Shown piece by piece: positions 43,580 to 53,574 of a stretch of DNA of 56,335 bases (the stretch's first letter is position 1; every line of letters starts with the position of its first letter). Position numbers and translations under genes: made by a program. The DNA comes from Lachnospiraceae bacterium (GTDB taxonomy: Bacteria > Bacillota > Clostridia > Lachnospirales > Lachnospiraceae), in the NCBI GenBank assembly GCA_017437785.1, contig JAFRXH010000093.1:1-56335 (forward strand), read 5' to 3'. The notes under the pieces were generated by a model. That model was not told the origin of the DNA. It worked only from the letters and a program-made list of their open reading frames with translations, and did not search any database.

Positions 43580-44682
43580 TGCTTTATACCATGCTGCTGG
43601 CTATAGGAACGGCTGTAGCTGCATATATATCGCCCCGTATGGTCACGCATAAGGGAACACGCAGGGAAGCTGTCAACAGACTGCTTCTTCTGGTGCTTTT
43701 CTTTATGCTTTTTATTCCTTCGGCGCTGCGTCTTTATACGGGTAATGATTATTATACCTATATCGAGCATTTTCATGATGTAAGATGCGGGCATTATGTG
43801 GTAACCGAACCGGGCTTTAATGTCCTGGTCAAGCTTATATATTCCGCGCTGGGAGGAGAATACTTTCTGGTGGTCTTTGCGGTCTTTGCATTCTTTACCG
43901 TAATGTTTTTCCTTAAAGGAATATACCGCTTAAGCAGTGATGTTGCACTTTCGTTTTTTCTGTTCCTGTCCCTGGGACTTTATTTTCAGAGTTACAATTC
44001 GGTAAGGTATTATCTGGCCCTGGCTATAGGCCTTTATTCGCTTTATTTTGTATGGCGCAGGCAGTGGGGCAAATTTGTGATCTGTGTACTGGCGGCGGCA
44101 CTGTTTCATAAGACGGCGCTGCTCATGCTTATCCTTTATCCCGCATCACGCATAGAGTGGAAGAAATGGTTTGCTGTTCCGCTTACACTGCTGGGCATAT
44201 CGGGGCTGGTGTTTAAGGATCTTTACATGAAGCTTTTTGTATTCCTTTATCCTTCGTATGTAAATGAGGAGGAATACTTAAACGGTGATTATTTCAGCAT
44301 AGTGAACATCGCGCGCTGTCTGGCGGTCATAGCTTTGTTCCTTATCGTGATGCAGTTTGAGAAGAAGGAATTAAGCGATCATCCTGTGGCAAATATGTAT
44401 CTTAAGATGAACATACTGGCCCTTTTATTGTACAGCTGTTTTTCTTTTGTGCCTTTTGTATCAAGGATAGGATATTATCTTAATGTGTGTCAGATACTTA
44501 TGATACCCGAGCTTATATGCTGTCTTAAGGATAAGAAAAAGAAGGTATTTACGGCTTTGGTGATCCTGGCGGGGATAATGTATTTTGTGGCATTTCTTTA
44601 TAAGGCTGATGATATGCTGATAAATATACTTCCCTATACTACCTGGCTTTCCGTGCCTGACGGTATGATGCCGGAATTCTGA
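43567..44682 (+). CDS. EpsG-like polysaccharide polymerase
   Basis: AAGGGAAG lies upstream, inside the previous gene. The 371-residue protein has about ten membrane segments. After two segments comes the family-typical loop RLYTGNDYYTYIEHF with an aromatic-acidic stretch, then EPGFNVLVKLI, and later YNSVRYYLALAIGL and FHKTALLML. This is the pattern of EpsG/Wzy-type polymerases, which link repeat units on the outer membrane face. It shares the locus with a second polymerase/ligase-like gene at 51952. Confidence 0.87.
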   Translation: MPGMMLYTMLLAIGTAVAAYISPRMVTHKGTRREAVNRLLLLVLFFMLFIPSALRLYTGNDYYTYIEHFHDVRCGHYVVTEPGFNVLVKLIYSALGGEYFLVVFAVFAFFTVMFFLKGIYRLSSDVALSFFLFLSLGLYFQSYNSVRYYLALAIGLYSLYFVWRRQWGKFVICVLAAALFHKTALLMLILYPASRIEWKKWFAVPLTLLGISGLVFKDLYMKLFVFLYPSYVNEEEYLNGDYFSIVNIARCLAVIALFLIVMQFEKKELSDHPVANMYLKMNILALLLYSCFSFVPFVSRIGYYLNVCQILMIPELICCLKDKKKKVFTALVILAGIMYFVAFLYKADDMLINILPYTTWLSVPDGMMPEF

Positions 44683-44697
44683 TAAGGGGGTGTGACA

Positions 44698-45498
44698 GTG
44701 AGATTCTCTATCGTAGTGGTAAGTCTTAATGCAGGTGCTGAACTTAAAAAGACCATCGACAGTGTGTTATGTCAGACCTATGGGGATTATGAGATAATAG
44801 TTAAGGACGGCGGCTCGACGGACGGCTCTTTGGAAGAGCTTCCCGGAGACCGTCATATAAAGCTGATCAAGCGTGCCGATAAAGGCATATACGATGCCAT
44901 GAACCAGGCGCTGGGAAGGGTGAGAGGAGATTATGTGCTCTTCTTAAACTGCGGGGATTATCTGGCAGATGAAAAGGTACTGGCAAGGATGGCGAAGGCC
45001 ACAGCCGCTTCGGGGGCCGATATCTGCTACGGTGATCTGTACCGCAGGCAGCAGGACAGTGTGGATATATCACCGGGTAAGATAACGGACTTTGTGTGTT
45101 TCAGAAACGTCCCCTGCCATCAGGTATGTTTTTATTCAAAAAAAATGTTTTCAGAGAGGGCTTATCTGCTGAAGTATAAGATACGTGCGGACTATGAGCA
45201 CTTTCTGTATTGCGTATATTCCGGGCGTGCTGTATGCAGGCATGTTGATCTTACGGTCTGCTCGTATCAGGGCGGGGGCTTTTCCGAGACGGAAGAGCAT
45301 AAAAAGGAAGCAGCCATAGAGCATAAGGAGATCACGGAGCACTATCTTGGAAAGAAGACCATATTGTATAAAGCGGTAATGATATTAACGCTTCAGCCGC
45401 TTAGGGAAAAGCTGGCGGGGGATAAGCGCTTTTCTGCTGCCTATCATAAGATAAAAGGAATACTATACTCTCTCATGCCGGGAGGCAGACGTAAATGA
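44698..45498 (+). CDS. GT2-family glycosyltransferase
   Basis: The GTG at 44698 has AAGGGGG 7 bases upstream; an earlier GTG at 44692 is too close to the SD. The 266-residue protein has FSIVVVSLNAGAELKKTIDSV, KDGGSTDGS, and the segment DKGIYDAMNQAL ... LNCGDYL, typical of WcaA/PgaC-type GT2 enzymes of the subgroup with an N-C-G-D metal site. It likely adds one sugar to the repeat unit. The stop overlaps the next start by four bases (ATGA). Confidence 0.9.
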   Translation: MRFSIVVVSLNAGAELKKTIDSVLCQTYGDYEIIVKDGGSTDGSLEELPGDRHIKLIKRADKGIYDAMNQALGRVRGDYVLFLNCGDYLADEKVLARMAKATAASGADICYGDLYRRQQDSVDISPGKITDFVCFRNVPCHQVCFYSKKMFSERAYLLKYKIRADYEHFLYCVYSGRAVCRHVDLTVCSYQGGGFSETEEHKKEAAIEHKEITEHYLGKKTILYKAVMILTLQPLREKLAGDKRFSAAYHKIKGILYSLMPGGRRK

Positions 45499-46766
45499 GA
45501 GCTCTGTGGATATGCAATCATATACCGGCTATGATCGCGCAGGCTGCAAAAATGAAACAGTCCAATAAAGAGGGCTGGGTTGACGGCGCATTAGAGACCT
45601 TGGTGAGACACAGCAGGGAAGATAACATCCGCCTGGGAGTGGCGTTTCCTGTTCCTTATGAGGAAAGCGCCCAGGGTAAGGTGGAGGGCGTAGAGTATTT
45701 CGGCTTTGTGGAAAATATGGCGCATCCGGAAGATTATGATCCTGCGCTGGTAGCTGCTCTGGGGCGTATTTGTGAAGAATTCCATCCTGATGTGATACAT
45801 GTATTCGGTACCGAATACCCGCATACGCTGGCTATGATGCGTGTACAGGAATGGAAGAAGCGCGCGGTGGTGCATCTGCAGGGCGTGATGCAGAGCTGTG
45901 CAGAAGAGTATCTTGCAAAACTCCCGGATGAGGTGACTACCGATGCCACATTAAGGGATGTGTTAAAGAACGATAACCTTCTGCGTCAGAAGGAAAAGTA
46001 CGAGCAGAGAGCCGATAACGAAGAACAGGCGCTGATACTTGCCGATAACGCCTGCGGCAGAACTGATTTTGACAGGGCTTTTTTCGCGGAGGTACATCCC
46101 GACGCAAGCTATTATTCCTTAAACGAGACCCTGCGCCCCTGTTTTTACGAAGGATCGTGGGATCCCGATGCCTGCACGGCACACAGTATATTTGTATCAC
46201 AGGGAAATATTCCGCTTAAGGGTGTACATGTGATGATAGAAGCACTGGCACTGCTTAAAGATAAATATCCCGATGTAAGTCTTAAAGTTGCCGGGGAGAA
46301 TATAGTAAATGCCGGGCCCGTAGCGGCACTTAAGCGCAGCAGTTACGGTGAATATCTTAAGGCACTGATAAAAAGTCATGCCCTTGATGACCGGGTACGG
46401 TTTATGGGACAGCTTGATGCCGGGCAGATGAAGGAGCTGTATCTTTCTTCGGAAGTGTTCGTTATGCCGTCGTTTATAGAGAATTCGCCCAACTCACTTG
46501 GAGAGGCCATGTTATTGGGAATGCCCTGCATTGCTACGCAGGTGGGCGGTATCCCGTCCATGGCATCGGAGGAGGAGGTATGCTTTGTAAGCCCCGGAGA
46601 TGCACAGGCTCTGGCGCAGGCGATAGACGGACTTTTCAGCGACAGGGACAGAGCCCTTAAGCTGGCTGCAGCTGCAAGAAAACGTGCGGCACTTACATAT
46701 GACAGAGAGGCAAATTATAAGATGCTCAAATGGATGTACGAGAGCATCATAAAAGATAACGCATGA
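45495..46766 (+). CDS. GT4-family glycosyltransferase
   Basis: The 423-residue protein has a GT-B fold: an N-terminal acceptor domain with FHPDVIHVFGTEYPH and a C-terminal donor domain. The donor domain has SQGNIPLKGVHVMIEALALL and the retaining GT4 E-X7-E region FIENSPNSLGEAMLLGMPCI. It transfers a sugar from a nucleotide donor. It overlaps the preceding and following genes by four bases each, so it is in the same transcript. Confidence 0.9.
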   Translation: MRALWICNHIPAMIAQAAKMKQSNKEGWVDGALETLVRHSREDNIRLGVAFPVPYEESAQGKVEGVEYFGFVENMAHPEDYDPALVAALGRICEEFHPDVIHVFGTEYPHTLAMMRVQEWKKRAVVHLQGVMQSCAEEYLAKLPDEVTTDATLRDVLKNDNLLRQKEKYEQRADNEEQALILADNACGRTDFDRAFFAEVHPDASYYSLNETLRPCFYEGSWDPDACTAHSIFVSQGNIPLKGVHVMIEALALLKDKYPDVSLKVAGENIVNAGPVAALKRSSYGEYLKALIKSHALDDRVRFMGQLDAGQMKELYLSSEVFVMPSFIENSPNSLGEAMLLGMPCIATQVGGIPSMASEEEVCFVSPGDAQALAQAIDGLFSDRDRALKLAAAARKRAALTYDREANYKMLKWMYESIIKDNA

Positions 46767-47932
46767 AATTTACATTCATAACAAATTATCTTACGCATCA
46801 TCAGCTGCCATTCTGCCTTGAAATGGTAAGGCGCCTGGGCAACGATTTTAAGCTGATAGCCACCAACAGTATGGAGGAAGAACGACTGCATATGGGCTGG
46901 GGGCTTAATATATCCGACTACGATTTCGTGATACAGACGGATGAGTATGAAGGCGAATGCAGAAGGCTTATGATGGAGTCTGATGCGGTGATGTGCGGAG
47001 GGGCCAGCGCATATTATGTTTTGGAACGCATGGATGCCGGTAAACTGACATTCCGTTATCATGAGCGTTTATATAAGAACGGACAGATACATGCATTTAC
47101 CCCGCGCGGGTATATAAAGAAGCTTAAGGAACACACTAAATACAGGAATTCACCGGTATATCTTCTGTGTGCGGGAGCATATGTGCCGTCGGATTTTTCG
47201 CTCTTCTTTTCTTATCCGGGAAAGATGTTTGAGTGGGGATACTTTCCGGAATGTATCAAATACAGTGAAGAAGAGTTAAAACGTCCTGAAAGAGAGCGTC
47301 TTAAATTATTGTGGACGGGACGTATGCTTAAATGGAAACATCCCGATACGGCAGTGCGCGCAGCTAAGCTTCTTAAGGAAAAATACGGCGTTGACTTTGA
47401 GCTTGAGATGATCGGTGAAGGAGAATGCCGCGCTGATATAGAAGAAATGCGAAAGCGCTACAGTCTTGAAAAAGAGATAAGCATAGGTGATTTTATTGCA
47501 CCGGCAGAGGTGCGCAAAAAGATGCTGGATGCAGATATCTATCTGATGACCAGCGATCATCAGGAAGGCTGGGGCGCAGTAGTAAACGAGGCCATGAACG
47601 CAGGATGCGCCGTAGTCGCATCGACAGCAGCCGGAAGCGTGCCTTATCTTTTGATGGAAAGACAGTGCGGACTGGCATATCCGTTTTACAACAGCGAAAA
47701 AGAAAATGCACAATACCTGGCTATGCAGTTAAACTATCTCTGCACGGATGCAGGGCTCAGGCAGGAGCTTTCGCATCTGGCTTATGAGAGGATCAACGGA
47801 ATGTGGAATGCCGATGTGGCGGCGCAGAGGCTTCTGGAGTTTTCCGAAGCAGTGCTTACCGGTATTGAGAAAAGCTGGGATGAAGGCCCGATGAGCAAGG
47901 CGCCGCTTATGATGCCGGTGGTATTTAGATGA
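46763..47932 (+). CDS. GT4-family glycosyltransferase, tandem paralogue 1
   Basis: The 389-residue protein opens MKFTFITNYLTHHQLPFC and has the donor-side motifs LLWTGRMLKWKHPDTAVRAA and the E-X7-E region HQEGWGAVVNEAMNAGCAVV. The N-terminal half carries unusual motifs (EEERLHMGWG; KLTFRYHERLYKNGQ; VYLLCAGAYVPSDF) that recur in the next gene. The two are clearly paralogues. The start overlaps the previous stop by four bases. The sugar specificity is unknown. Confidence 0.9.
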   Translation: MKFTFITNYLTHHQLPFCLEMVRRLGNDFKLIATNSMEEERLHMGWGLNISDYDFVIQTDEYEGECRRLMMESDAVMCGGASAYYVLERMDAGKLTFRYHERLYKNGQIHAFTPRGYIKKLKEHTKYRNSPVYLLCAGAYVPSDFSLFFSYPGKMFEWGYFPECIKYSEEELKRPERERLKLLWTGRMLKWKHPDTAVRAAKLLKEKYGVDFELEMIGEGECRADIEEMRKRYSLEKEISIGDFIAPAEVRKKMLDADIYLMTSDHQEGWGAVVNEAMNAGCAVVASTAAGSVPYLLMERQCGLAYPFYNSEKENAQYLAMQLNYLCTDAGLRQELSHLAYERINGMWNADVAAQRLLEFSEAVLTGIEKSWDEGPMSKAPLMMPVVFR

Positions 47933-49170
47933 AGCTTACTTTTGTTTCCAATTATTTTAATCATCATCAGCGACCCTTAAGCGATGCTTTTTATGCGACG
48001 CCCGGCGTGGATTATACTTTTATCCAGACAGAGGACATGGAAGAAGAACGCATCAGGATGGGCTGGGGGATCGATATCACGAAGTATCCGTATGTTAAGG
48101 AGTGGAAGGGCAATGAAGACGAATGCCGCGCTCTTATAATGGATTCGGATGTGGTGATATGGGGCGGCCTGGAGATGGAAGATGAGATAGAACCCAGGCT
48201 TTTGGCAGATAAGCTTACTTTTCGTTATTCGGAACGCATATACAAAGAGGGACAGTGGAAATTCATCTCGCCCCGCGGGCTGAAGAAGAAATATCACGAT
48301 CATACGCGTTACCGCAGGTCGAACGTATATCTTTTGTGCTCGGGAGCTTTTGTCGGATCGGATTTTAATCTGATACATGCTTATCCCCAAAAGAAATTTG
48401 TCTGGGGTTATTTCCCCGAGGTTAAGCATTATGATATCGATGAGCTGATGGCGAAAAAGAGTAAAAAGGGAGAGCGTGTGCGTCTGCTCTGGGCCGGAAG
48501 GATGATAGACTGGAAGCATCCCGAGATAGCTGTCATGGCAGCGGACAGGATGCTGCATGGCGGCGGGCGGTTAAGGAGCGGCCTGTCGGGCGATCTTACA
48601 GAGGATGGCTTTGTTCTGACCATGGCCGGCGGCGGAGAGATGGAAGAGGAACTAAAACGCATGGTAAAGGAGAAAGGCCTTGAAGATGTGGTGCGCTTCA
48701 CCGGCTTTATGTCTCCCGGAGAGATACGCACCGAAATGGAAAAGTCCGATATTTTTCTCTTTACCAGCGATCATAAGGAAGGCTGGGGAGCAGTCTTAAA
48801 CGAAGCTATGAACAGCGGCTGCCTGGTGATCGCCAGACCGGGTATCGGAGCTGTGCCGTATATGCTGCAGCATGGATGGAACGGAATGATAGGCGACGGC
48901 GATAACGACTTATACTGCAGCAGGGTGTACGGAATGGCGCTTGACCGTGAAGAATGCCATGAGCAGGGCAGACGCGCCTATGAGACAATGATAAAGTATT
49001 GGAACGCGGAGAATGCAGCGGCTCAGTTTTTGAGGGTTACAGAGGGGCTGCTTTCAGGTAAGGGTATCGTATATTCAGAGAAGGAAAAAGAGAGCGGGGC
49101 TCTGCAGCCTATGTGCAGGGATCCCGAGATAGGACCGTCGATGGGAGCGCGCTTCGCAAAACGGTGGTAA
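47929..49170 (+). CDS. GT4-family glycosyltransferase, tandem paralogue 2
   Basis: The 413-residue protein opens MKLTFVSNYFNHHQRPL and shares EEERIRMGWG, KLTFRYSERIYKEGQ, VYLLCSGAFVGSDF, LLWAGRMIDWKHPE and HKEGWGAVLNEAMNSG with the preceding gene. It differs by a longer insert after the donor segment (about 218-232) and a C-terminal extension. The pair probably arose by tandem duplication and may add related sugars. It overlaps the preceding gene by four bases. Confidence 0.9.
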   Translation: MKLTFVSNYFNHHQRPLSDAFYATPGVDYTFIQTEDMEEERIRMGWGIDITKYPYVKEWKGNEDECRALIMDSDVVIWGGLEMEDEIEPRLLADKLTFRYSERIYKEGQWKFISPRGLKKKYHDHTRYRRSNVYLLCSGAFVGSDFNLIHAYPQKKFVWGYFPEVKHYDIDELMAKKSKKGERVRLLWAGRMIDWKHPEIAVMAADRMLHGGGRLRSGLSGDLTEDGFVLTMAGGGEMEEELKRMVKEKGLEDVVRFTGFMSPGEIRTEMEKSDIFLFTSDHKEGWGAVLNEAMNSGCLVIARPGIGAVPYMLQHGWNGMIGDGDNDLYCSRVYGMALDREECHEQGRRAYETMIKYWNAENAAAQFLRVTEGLLSGKGIVYSEKEKESGALQPMCRDPEIGPSMGARFAKRW

Positions 49171-49180
49171 GGGGTAAAAA

Positions 49181-50197
49181 ATGGGGTTAACGGATAAGGA
49201 CATCATCAGCGTCATCATACCTGTATACAATGAGGAAGCGCATCTTCCGCGCTGCCTTGATTCTGTTCTGGCGCAGACATACGCAGAGCTGGAAGTGATA
49301 CTGGTAGACGACGGGTCTACGGACACAAGCAATAAGATCTGCAGGGAATACGAAAAGAAAGACAAGCGTATAAAACTGATCGTTAAGGAAAACGGCGGCG
49401 CGGCTTCTGCCAGGAACGCCGGGATAGAAGCTGCCACCGGGGAATACATAGGATTTGTTGATGCGGATGACTGGCTTGAAGAGGGAATGTATGATGTGCT
49501 GTATAAATACTTAAGCAGCGCAGACGATAAGTATAAAATGGCAAGGGTATACAGCCGCAGTTATTCGGCTGACGGAGACAGGATAGATACTCCGCTGCGT
49601 GAAGACGGAAAACAGGAAGTGATAAAGCAGGAAGATTATTTCCGTGAGCTTATCATGCATGAAGGCGTATTCAGCGTATGCAATAAGCTGTTCAGAAGCA
49701 GCTTTATAAAGAACTACCGTTTTATGGACGGACATAGGAATGAAGAGTTTGAACTGCTGCTTCGCATGATGCCGGAGTTTAAGGACGGTGTTCCCACCCT
49801 GGGATTTGCAGGATATAATCTGAGGATCCCGCCTGAGGTTGCCTTGCACGGTGTATATTCCAGACAGTATTATGAAGACTGGATGTATAATGCGTTTACG
49901 GCCTGCCGTATAGCAAGGGATCATTATCCGGAATACTGGGAAGAGGGCAAGTGCCTGCGTCTGCTGCGGCTTCTGGAGTATATGAAGAATATACCGGTCG
50001 AAGAGATGAATAAGGACAATGCTTTTTACATGCGCATGGAGCGCTTCTTAAAGAGCGAAAGAGCAGAGATAAAAAAGAACAGATATTTAAGCAGAAAACA
50101 AAAGAATTATCTCTTCCTTCTGTGCGCCTCACCGACAGGAGTAAGGAAGATAGGCGGAAGGAAAAAAGAAAAAGCTCCTTCGGCTAATAATACTTAA
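49181..50197 (+). CDS. GT2-family glycosyltransferase
   Basis: AAGGGG lies about 6 bases upstream. The 338-residue protein has the classical GT2 domain: SVIIPVYNEEAHLPRCLDSV, VDDGSTDTS, and GFVDADDWLEEGM as the metal site. The C-terminal 130 residues hold a helical part with charged residues (SERAEIKKNRYLSRKQKN), similar to capsule-type GT2 enzymes. The sugar is unknown. Confidence 0.92.
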   Translation: MGLTDKDIISVIIPVYNEEAHLPRCLDSVLAQTYAELEVILVDDGSTDTSNKICREYEKKDKRIKLIVKENGGAASARNAGIEAATGEYIGFVDADDWLEEGMYDVLYKYLSSADDKYKMARVYSRSYSADGDRIDTPLREDGKQEVIKQEDYFRELIMHEGVFSVCNKLFRSSFIKNYRFMDGHRNEEFELLLRMMPEFKDGVPTLGFAGYNLRIPPEVALHGVYSRQYYEDWMYNAFTACRIARDHYPEYWEEGKCLRLLRLLEYMKNIPVEEMNKDNAFYMRMERFLKSERAEIKKNRYLSRKQKNYLFLLCASPTGVRKIGGRKKEKAPSANNT

Positions 50198-50212
50198 CAG
50201 GTTGCAAAACAT

Positions 50213-51955
50213 ATGATCAAGATCCTCAAAAAACTGAACAGGCTGTTGGATAAAAAACAAAAGAGCTTTATGGTTGTTCTGTTTATCATGATGCTCTTTG
50301 GAGCCGCGCTGGAAACGGCAAGTGTGGCCATTATAATACCGGCAGTGACCCTTTTAATGGACTCTGACGCAGTAAACAATAATGCGCTGGTGGCAGGTAT
50401 CTATAATTTTCTGGGTTTTACCTCGAACAGGACATTCATCATTTTTGTGATGTGCTCCCTGATCTTTGCTTTTGTGTTTAAAAACATCTATCTGTATATC
50501 CAGCAGAAGGTGCTTTTCCGTTTTATATATACCAATCAGTTCAGAACTTCCGAGCGTATGATGAAAAACTATATGCGAAAGGATTATGAATATTATCTCA
50601 ATGCGGACACTGCGGTCATACAGAGGAATATCACTTCGGATGTGAACAATATGTATGCGCTTATATTATCGCTAATGCAGCTTCTTTCGGAAAGCATCGT
50701 GTTTGTATGCATAGCGGTGGTGCTCTTTATTGCAGATCCCGTAATGACGCTTATGATTTCCGCGATCCTGCTGGTAACGCTTTTGGTGATCAAGTCCGTT
50801 TTAAAGCCCTTAATGCATAAGGCGGGAAAAGATAATCAGGATTATTATTCGGATCTGTTTAAGTGGATAAGCGAAGCTGTCACGGGCATTAAGGAGATAA
50901 AGACCGGCGGACGCGAGCAGTATTTTGTGGACGAATATATCAAGTGCGGCAACGGATATGTGAATGCCGTCCAGAAATATACACTCTATACCAACATACC
51001 CAGGCTTTTGATAGAGACGGTGTGTGTGGTCGTGATGGTATCGTATATGCTGATATTGATGCTCACGGGAAACGATACTTCGCAGATGATGGCTATCATC
51101 GGCGCCTTCGGCGGCGCGCTGCTGCGACTGATGCCCTGCGCCAACCGCATCAATAACCAGCTGAACAATATAGCATATTTCGAGCCGTTTTTAATGGGCG
51201 TATCGGATAATCTGCAGGATGAGATAAGCGGCGTATATAAAGATAATGAGTTCGATCCCGATGCAAAGAAACTTCCTGTTAAGGAAAAGATCGAGCTTAA
51301 GGATATCTGTTATCATTATCCCGGAAGCGATGTAATGATCTATGATCACGCCAATCTGACGATACCTGTTGGAAAGAGCGTGGGTATTGTGGGAAGTTCC
51401 GGAGCCGGAAAGTCGACTGTTGTTGATGTGCTGCTGGGACTCTTAAAGATACAGTCGGGTTCGATCAGTGCGGATGGAGTGGATGTGCTGGATGAAAAGA
51501 ATTACCGCGGCTGGCTTCGGAATATCGGATATATACCTCAGAGCATTTTCATGCTGGACGCCACTATAAGAAAGAATGTGGCTTTCGGCGTGCCGGAGGA
51601 AAAGATAAGCGAAGAGCGCGTATGGCAGGTGCTTAAGGATGCGCAGCTGGATGAATTCGTCAGATCGCTTCCCGAAGGCCTTGATACTGGCATAGGCGAA
51701 AGAGGCGTGCGTCTTTCCGGCGGGCAGAGGCAGCGTATAGGAATAGCGCGTGCGCTGTATGAGGATCCGGAAGTGCTGATACTGGATGAAGCGACCAGCG
51801 CATTGGATAATGATACCGAAAGCGCGATAATGGATTCCATAAACCGCTTCCAGGGCGAGAAGACGCTTATCATCATAGCGCATCGTCTGCAGACGATAGA
51901 AAAGTGCGACATGGTATTCAGGGTGGAAGAGGGGAGCATTAAGAGAGAACGATGA
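50213..51955 (+). CDS. ABC transporter (permease-ATPase fusion), PglK-like putative glycolipid flippase
   Basis: The 580-residue protein has six membrane segments (about 18-310) and a nucleotide-binding domain with Walker A GSSGAGKST (about 393-401), signature LSGGQRQR (about 500) and Walker B VLILDEATSALD. The last part of the membrane domain reads LLRLMPCANRINNQLNNI. This closely resembles the matching segment of Campylobacter PglK, the ATP-driven flippase for a polyprenyl-linked oligosaccharide. No Wzx flippase gene is in the window, so this transporter may turn the lipid-linked repeat unit to the outside. It overlaps the next gene by four bases. Confidence 0.87.
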   Translation: MIKILKKLNRLLDKKQKSFMVVLFIMMLFGAALETASVAIIIPAVTLLMDSDAVNNNALVAGIYNFLGFTSNRTFIIFVMCSLIFAFVFKNIYLYIQQKVLFRFIYTNQFRTSERMMKNYMRKDYEYYLNADTAVIQRNITSDVNNMYALILSLMQLLSESIVFVCIAVVLFIADPVMTLMISAILLVTLLVIKSVLKPLMHKAGKDNQDYYSDLFKWISEAVTGIKEIKTGGREQYFVDEYIKCGNGYVNAVQKYTLYTNIPRLLIETVCVVVMVSYMLILMLTGNDTSQMMAIIGAFGGALLRLMPCANRINNQLNNIAYFEPFLMGVSDNLQDEISGVYKDNEFDPDAKKLPVKEKIELKDICYHYPGSDVMIYDHANLTIPVGKSVGIVGSSGAGKSTVVDVLLGLLKIQSGSISADGVDVLDEKNYRGWLRNIGYIPQSIFMLDATIRKNVAFGVPEEKISEERVWQVLKDAQLDEFVRSLPEGLDTGIGERGVRLSGGQRQRIGIARALYEDPEVLILDEATSALDNDTESAIMDSINRFQGEKTLIIIAHRLQTIEKCDMVFRVEEGSIKRER

Positions 51956-53574
51956 AGGACCTGATTCTAAAATATAAAGACAAAGCGGTATATGTCATAT
52001 CCATGGCATTGTTCTTTGTCATCAGTTATATGAGTGTAAAATACTGTAATGCGGGACATTCGTATGAACAGGATGTTCCTTTCCGTGTGATCTGTATCAG
52101 CATCGCGCTCCTTGCGCTGATCCATCTTCCGCTTAAGGATACGCTTACGCTGTGGTCGGTGATCTGGCTGCCGATATGTTATGTTATAACTCATATCGGT
52201 TACGAAAAACACTGGATACCGGATAACTGTGATTATCAGTTCGTGGATCTTATACGCCTTGGAAAGCTGGTGGTCCTGACCTGGGGACTGATGCTGATCG
52301 CACTGATAAAAAATATAGTCAGAGAGGATCTGGTCCGTAAGTTCCTTGTATGGATGGAAGAGAACGATAAGTTTAAGAAAACGGCTGTGATACTCTGGCT
52401 TTTATATGCGGCTGTGCTTACCGTCATTAATCCCGGCTATGAATACGTGATCGTTTTTACAATAGGTTTTCCTGCGGTAATGATATCGTGCCGTCAGGCT
52501 AAGCGCGGCAAGGCGCTCTTTAATGCCTATCTGGACGGTATGCTTTTGTGCTTCCTTGCACTTTCATTTAAATCCCTGCTGCACAGACCTTACGATACTG
52601 AACGTTACCTGTTTTATTTTTCGAACGAGAATATGGCGGGCATGTATCTTTCCGTTATCATGATAACGATGGTCTACAGGCTGGAAAAAGCCTGGAATAT
52701 GGCTAAGTCGCGTTTAAGAACGTTATTTCTGATCCTTGGTCATCTTATCATAGTATGGAACGGCATACTGGTCGTATTTAATTATACGCGTACATATCTT
52801 CTGGGAATGGGCTTTTCGCTCTTTGTATACTTCTGCGTGAGGCTTTTTGGGCATAAGGAAAAGAAGGGCTTTGTACTGCATTTCTTCTTGCCTGTTGTAA
52901 TGATCCTTTTATGTCTGTATCCGGGTTATCTTGTCCTGCGTTACGTTCCTGCGTTTTCAAACAGCCCGGTATACTTTACCGGAGAGTGGGGGAACGATAC
53001 CAGGGTGCAGCCCGATGATCCGATAGATTCTCCCAGATATACCAGCATAAATCGTTTCCTGCGTCTGTCTTTCGGAAAGCTGGGTATCAATCTGGACCTG
53101 GATGACGGTGAGGAGAGGGAAGCACAGGATTCGTTCATAGAGATAAGCGAGGACAGGGATGTATCAAACGGCCGTATGTTTGTATGGAAGAATTTCCTGC
53201 AGAGGATGACGATCCGGGGCCATTATCCCGGACATATAGTTCTGGACGGGGACTGGGTCATCTATCACGCGCATAATACCTATTTCCAGAATATGTTCCA
53301 GTTCGGTATACCCGCAGGTATTTTCTTCGGCGTGATAATACTGGCCGCATATATTTATTCTGCGGTATCATTCTTAAAGAAAAGGGGCGGAAGTTTTGCG
53401 ATGCTTGCCATGGGAAATATGATGGTGGGTATGCTTACGGAGTGGTCGGGACATCCTGCCTATCCGTTCGGTATGTTTTTACTGATCAGCCTTATCTGCC
53501 TTGTTAATACGAAGACCGCCGATGAAAAGGTAAAGGATAAAGCAGACGGTAGCGGCAAAGTCGCCAAAGGATAA
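51952..53574 (+). CDS. O-antigen ligase/polymerase family membrane protein
   Basis: The 540-residue protein has about eleven membrane segments. The outer loop before the last segments contains SNGRMFVWKNFLQ and YHAHNTYFQNMFQFGIPAG, the Wzy_C-type ligase/polymerase signature with the conserved His-Asn-Thr. Such proteins join glycan blocks or transfer them to an acceptor on the outer face. With the EpsG-like gene, the locus has two candidate polymerising enzymes. The final 32 codons overlap the convergent gene on the other strand by 96 bases. Confidence 0.87.
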   Translation: MKDLILKYKDKAVYVISMALFFVISYMSVKYCNAGHSYEQDVPFRVICISIALLALIHLPLKDTLTLWSVIWLPICYVITHIGYEKHWIPDNCDYQFVDLIRLGKLVVLTWGLMLIALIKNIVREDLVRKFLVWMEENDKFKKTAVILWLLYAAVLTVINPGYEYVIVFTIGFPAVMISCRQAKRGKALFNAYLDGMLLCFLALSFKSLLHRPYDTERYLFYFSNENMAGMYLSVIMITMVYRLEKAWNMAKSRLRTLFLILGHLIIVWNGILVVFNYTRTYLLGMGFSLFVYFCVRLFGHKEKKGFVLHFFLPVVMILLCLYPGYLVLRYVPAFSNSPVYFTGEWGNDTRVQPDDPIDSPRYTSINRFLRLSFGKLGINLDLDDGEEREAQDSFIEISEDRDVSNGRMFVWKNFLQRMTIRGHYPGHIVLDGDWVIYHAHNTYFQNMFQFGIPAGIFFGVIILAAYIYSAVSFLKKRGGSFAMLAMGNMMVGMLTEWSGHPAYPFGMFLLISLICLVNTKTADEKVKDKADGSGKVAKG

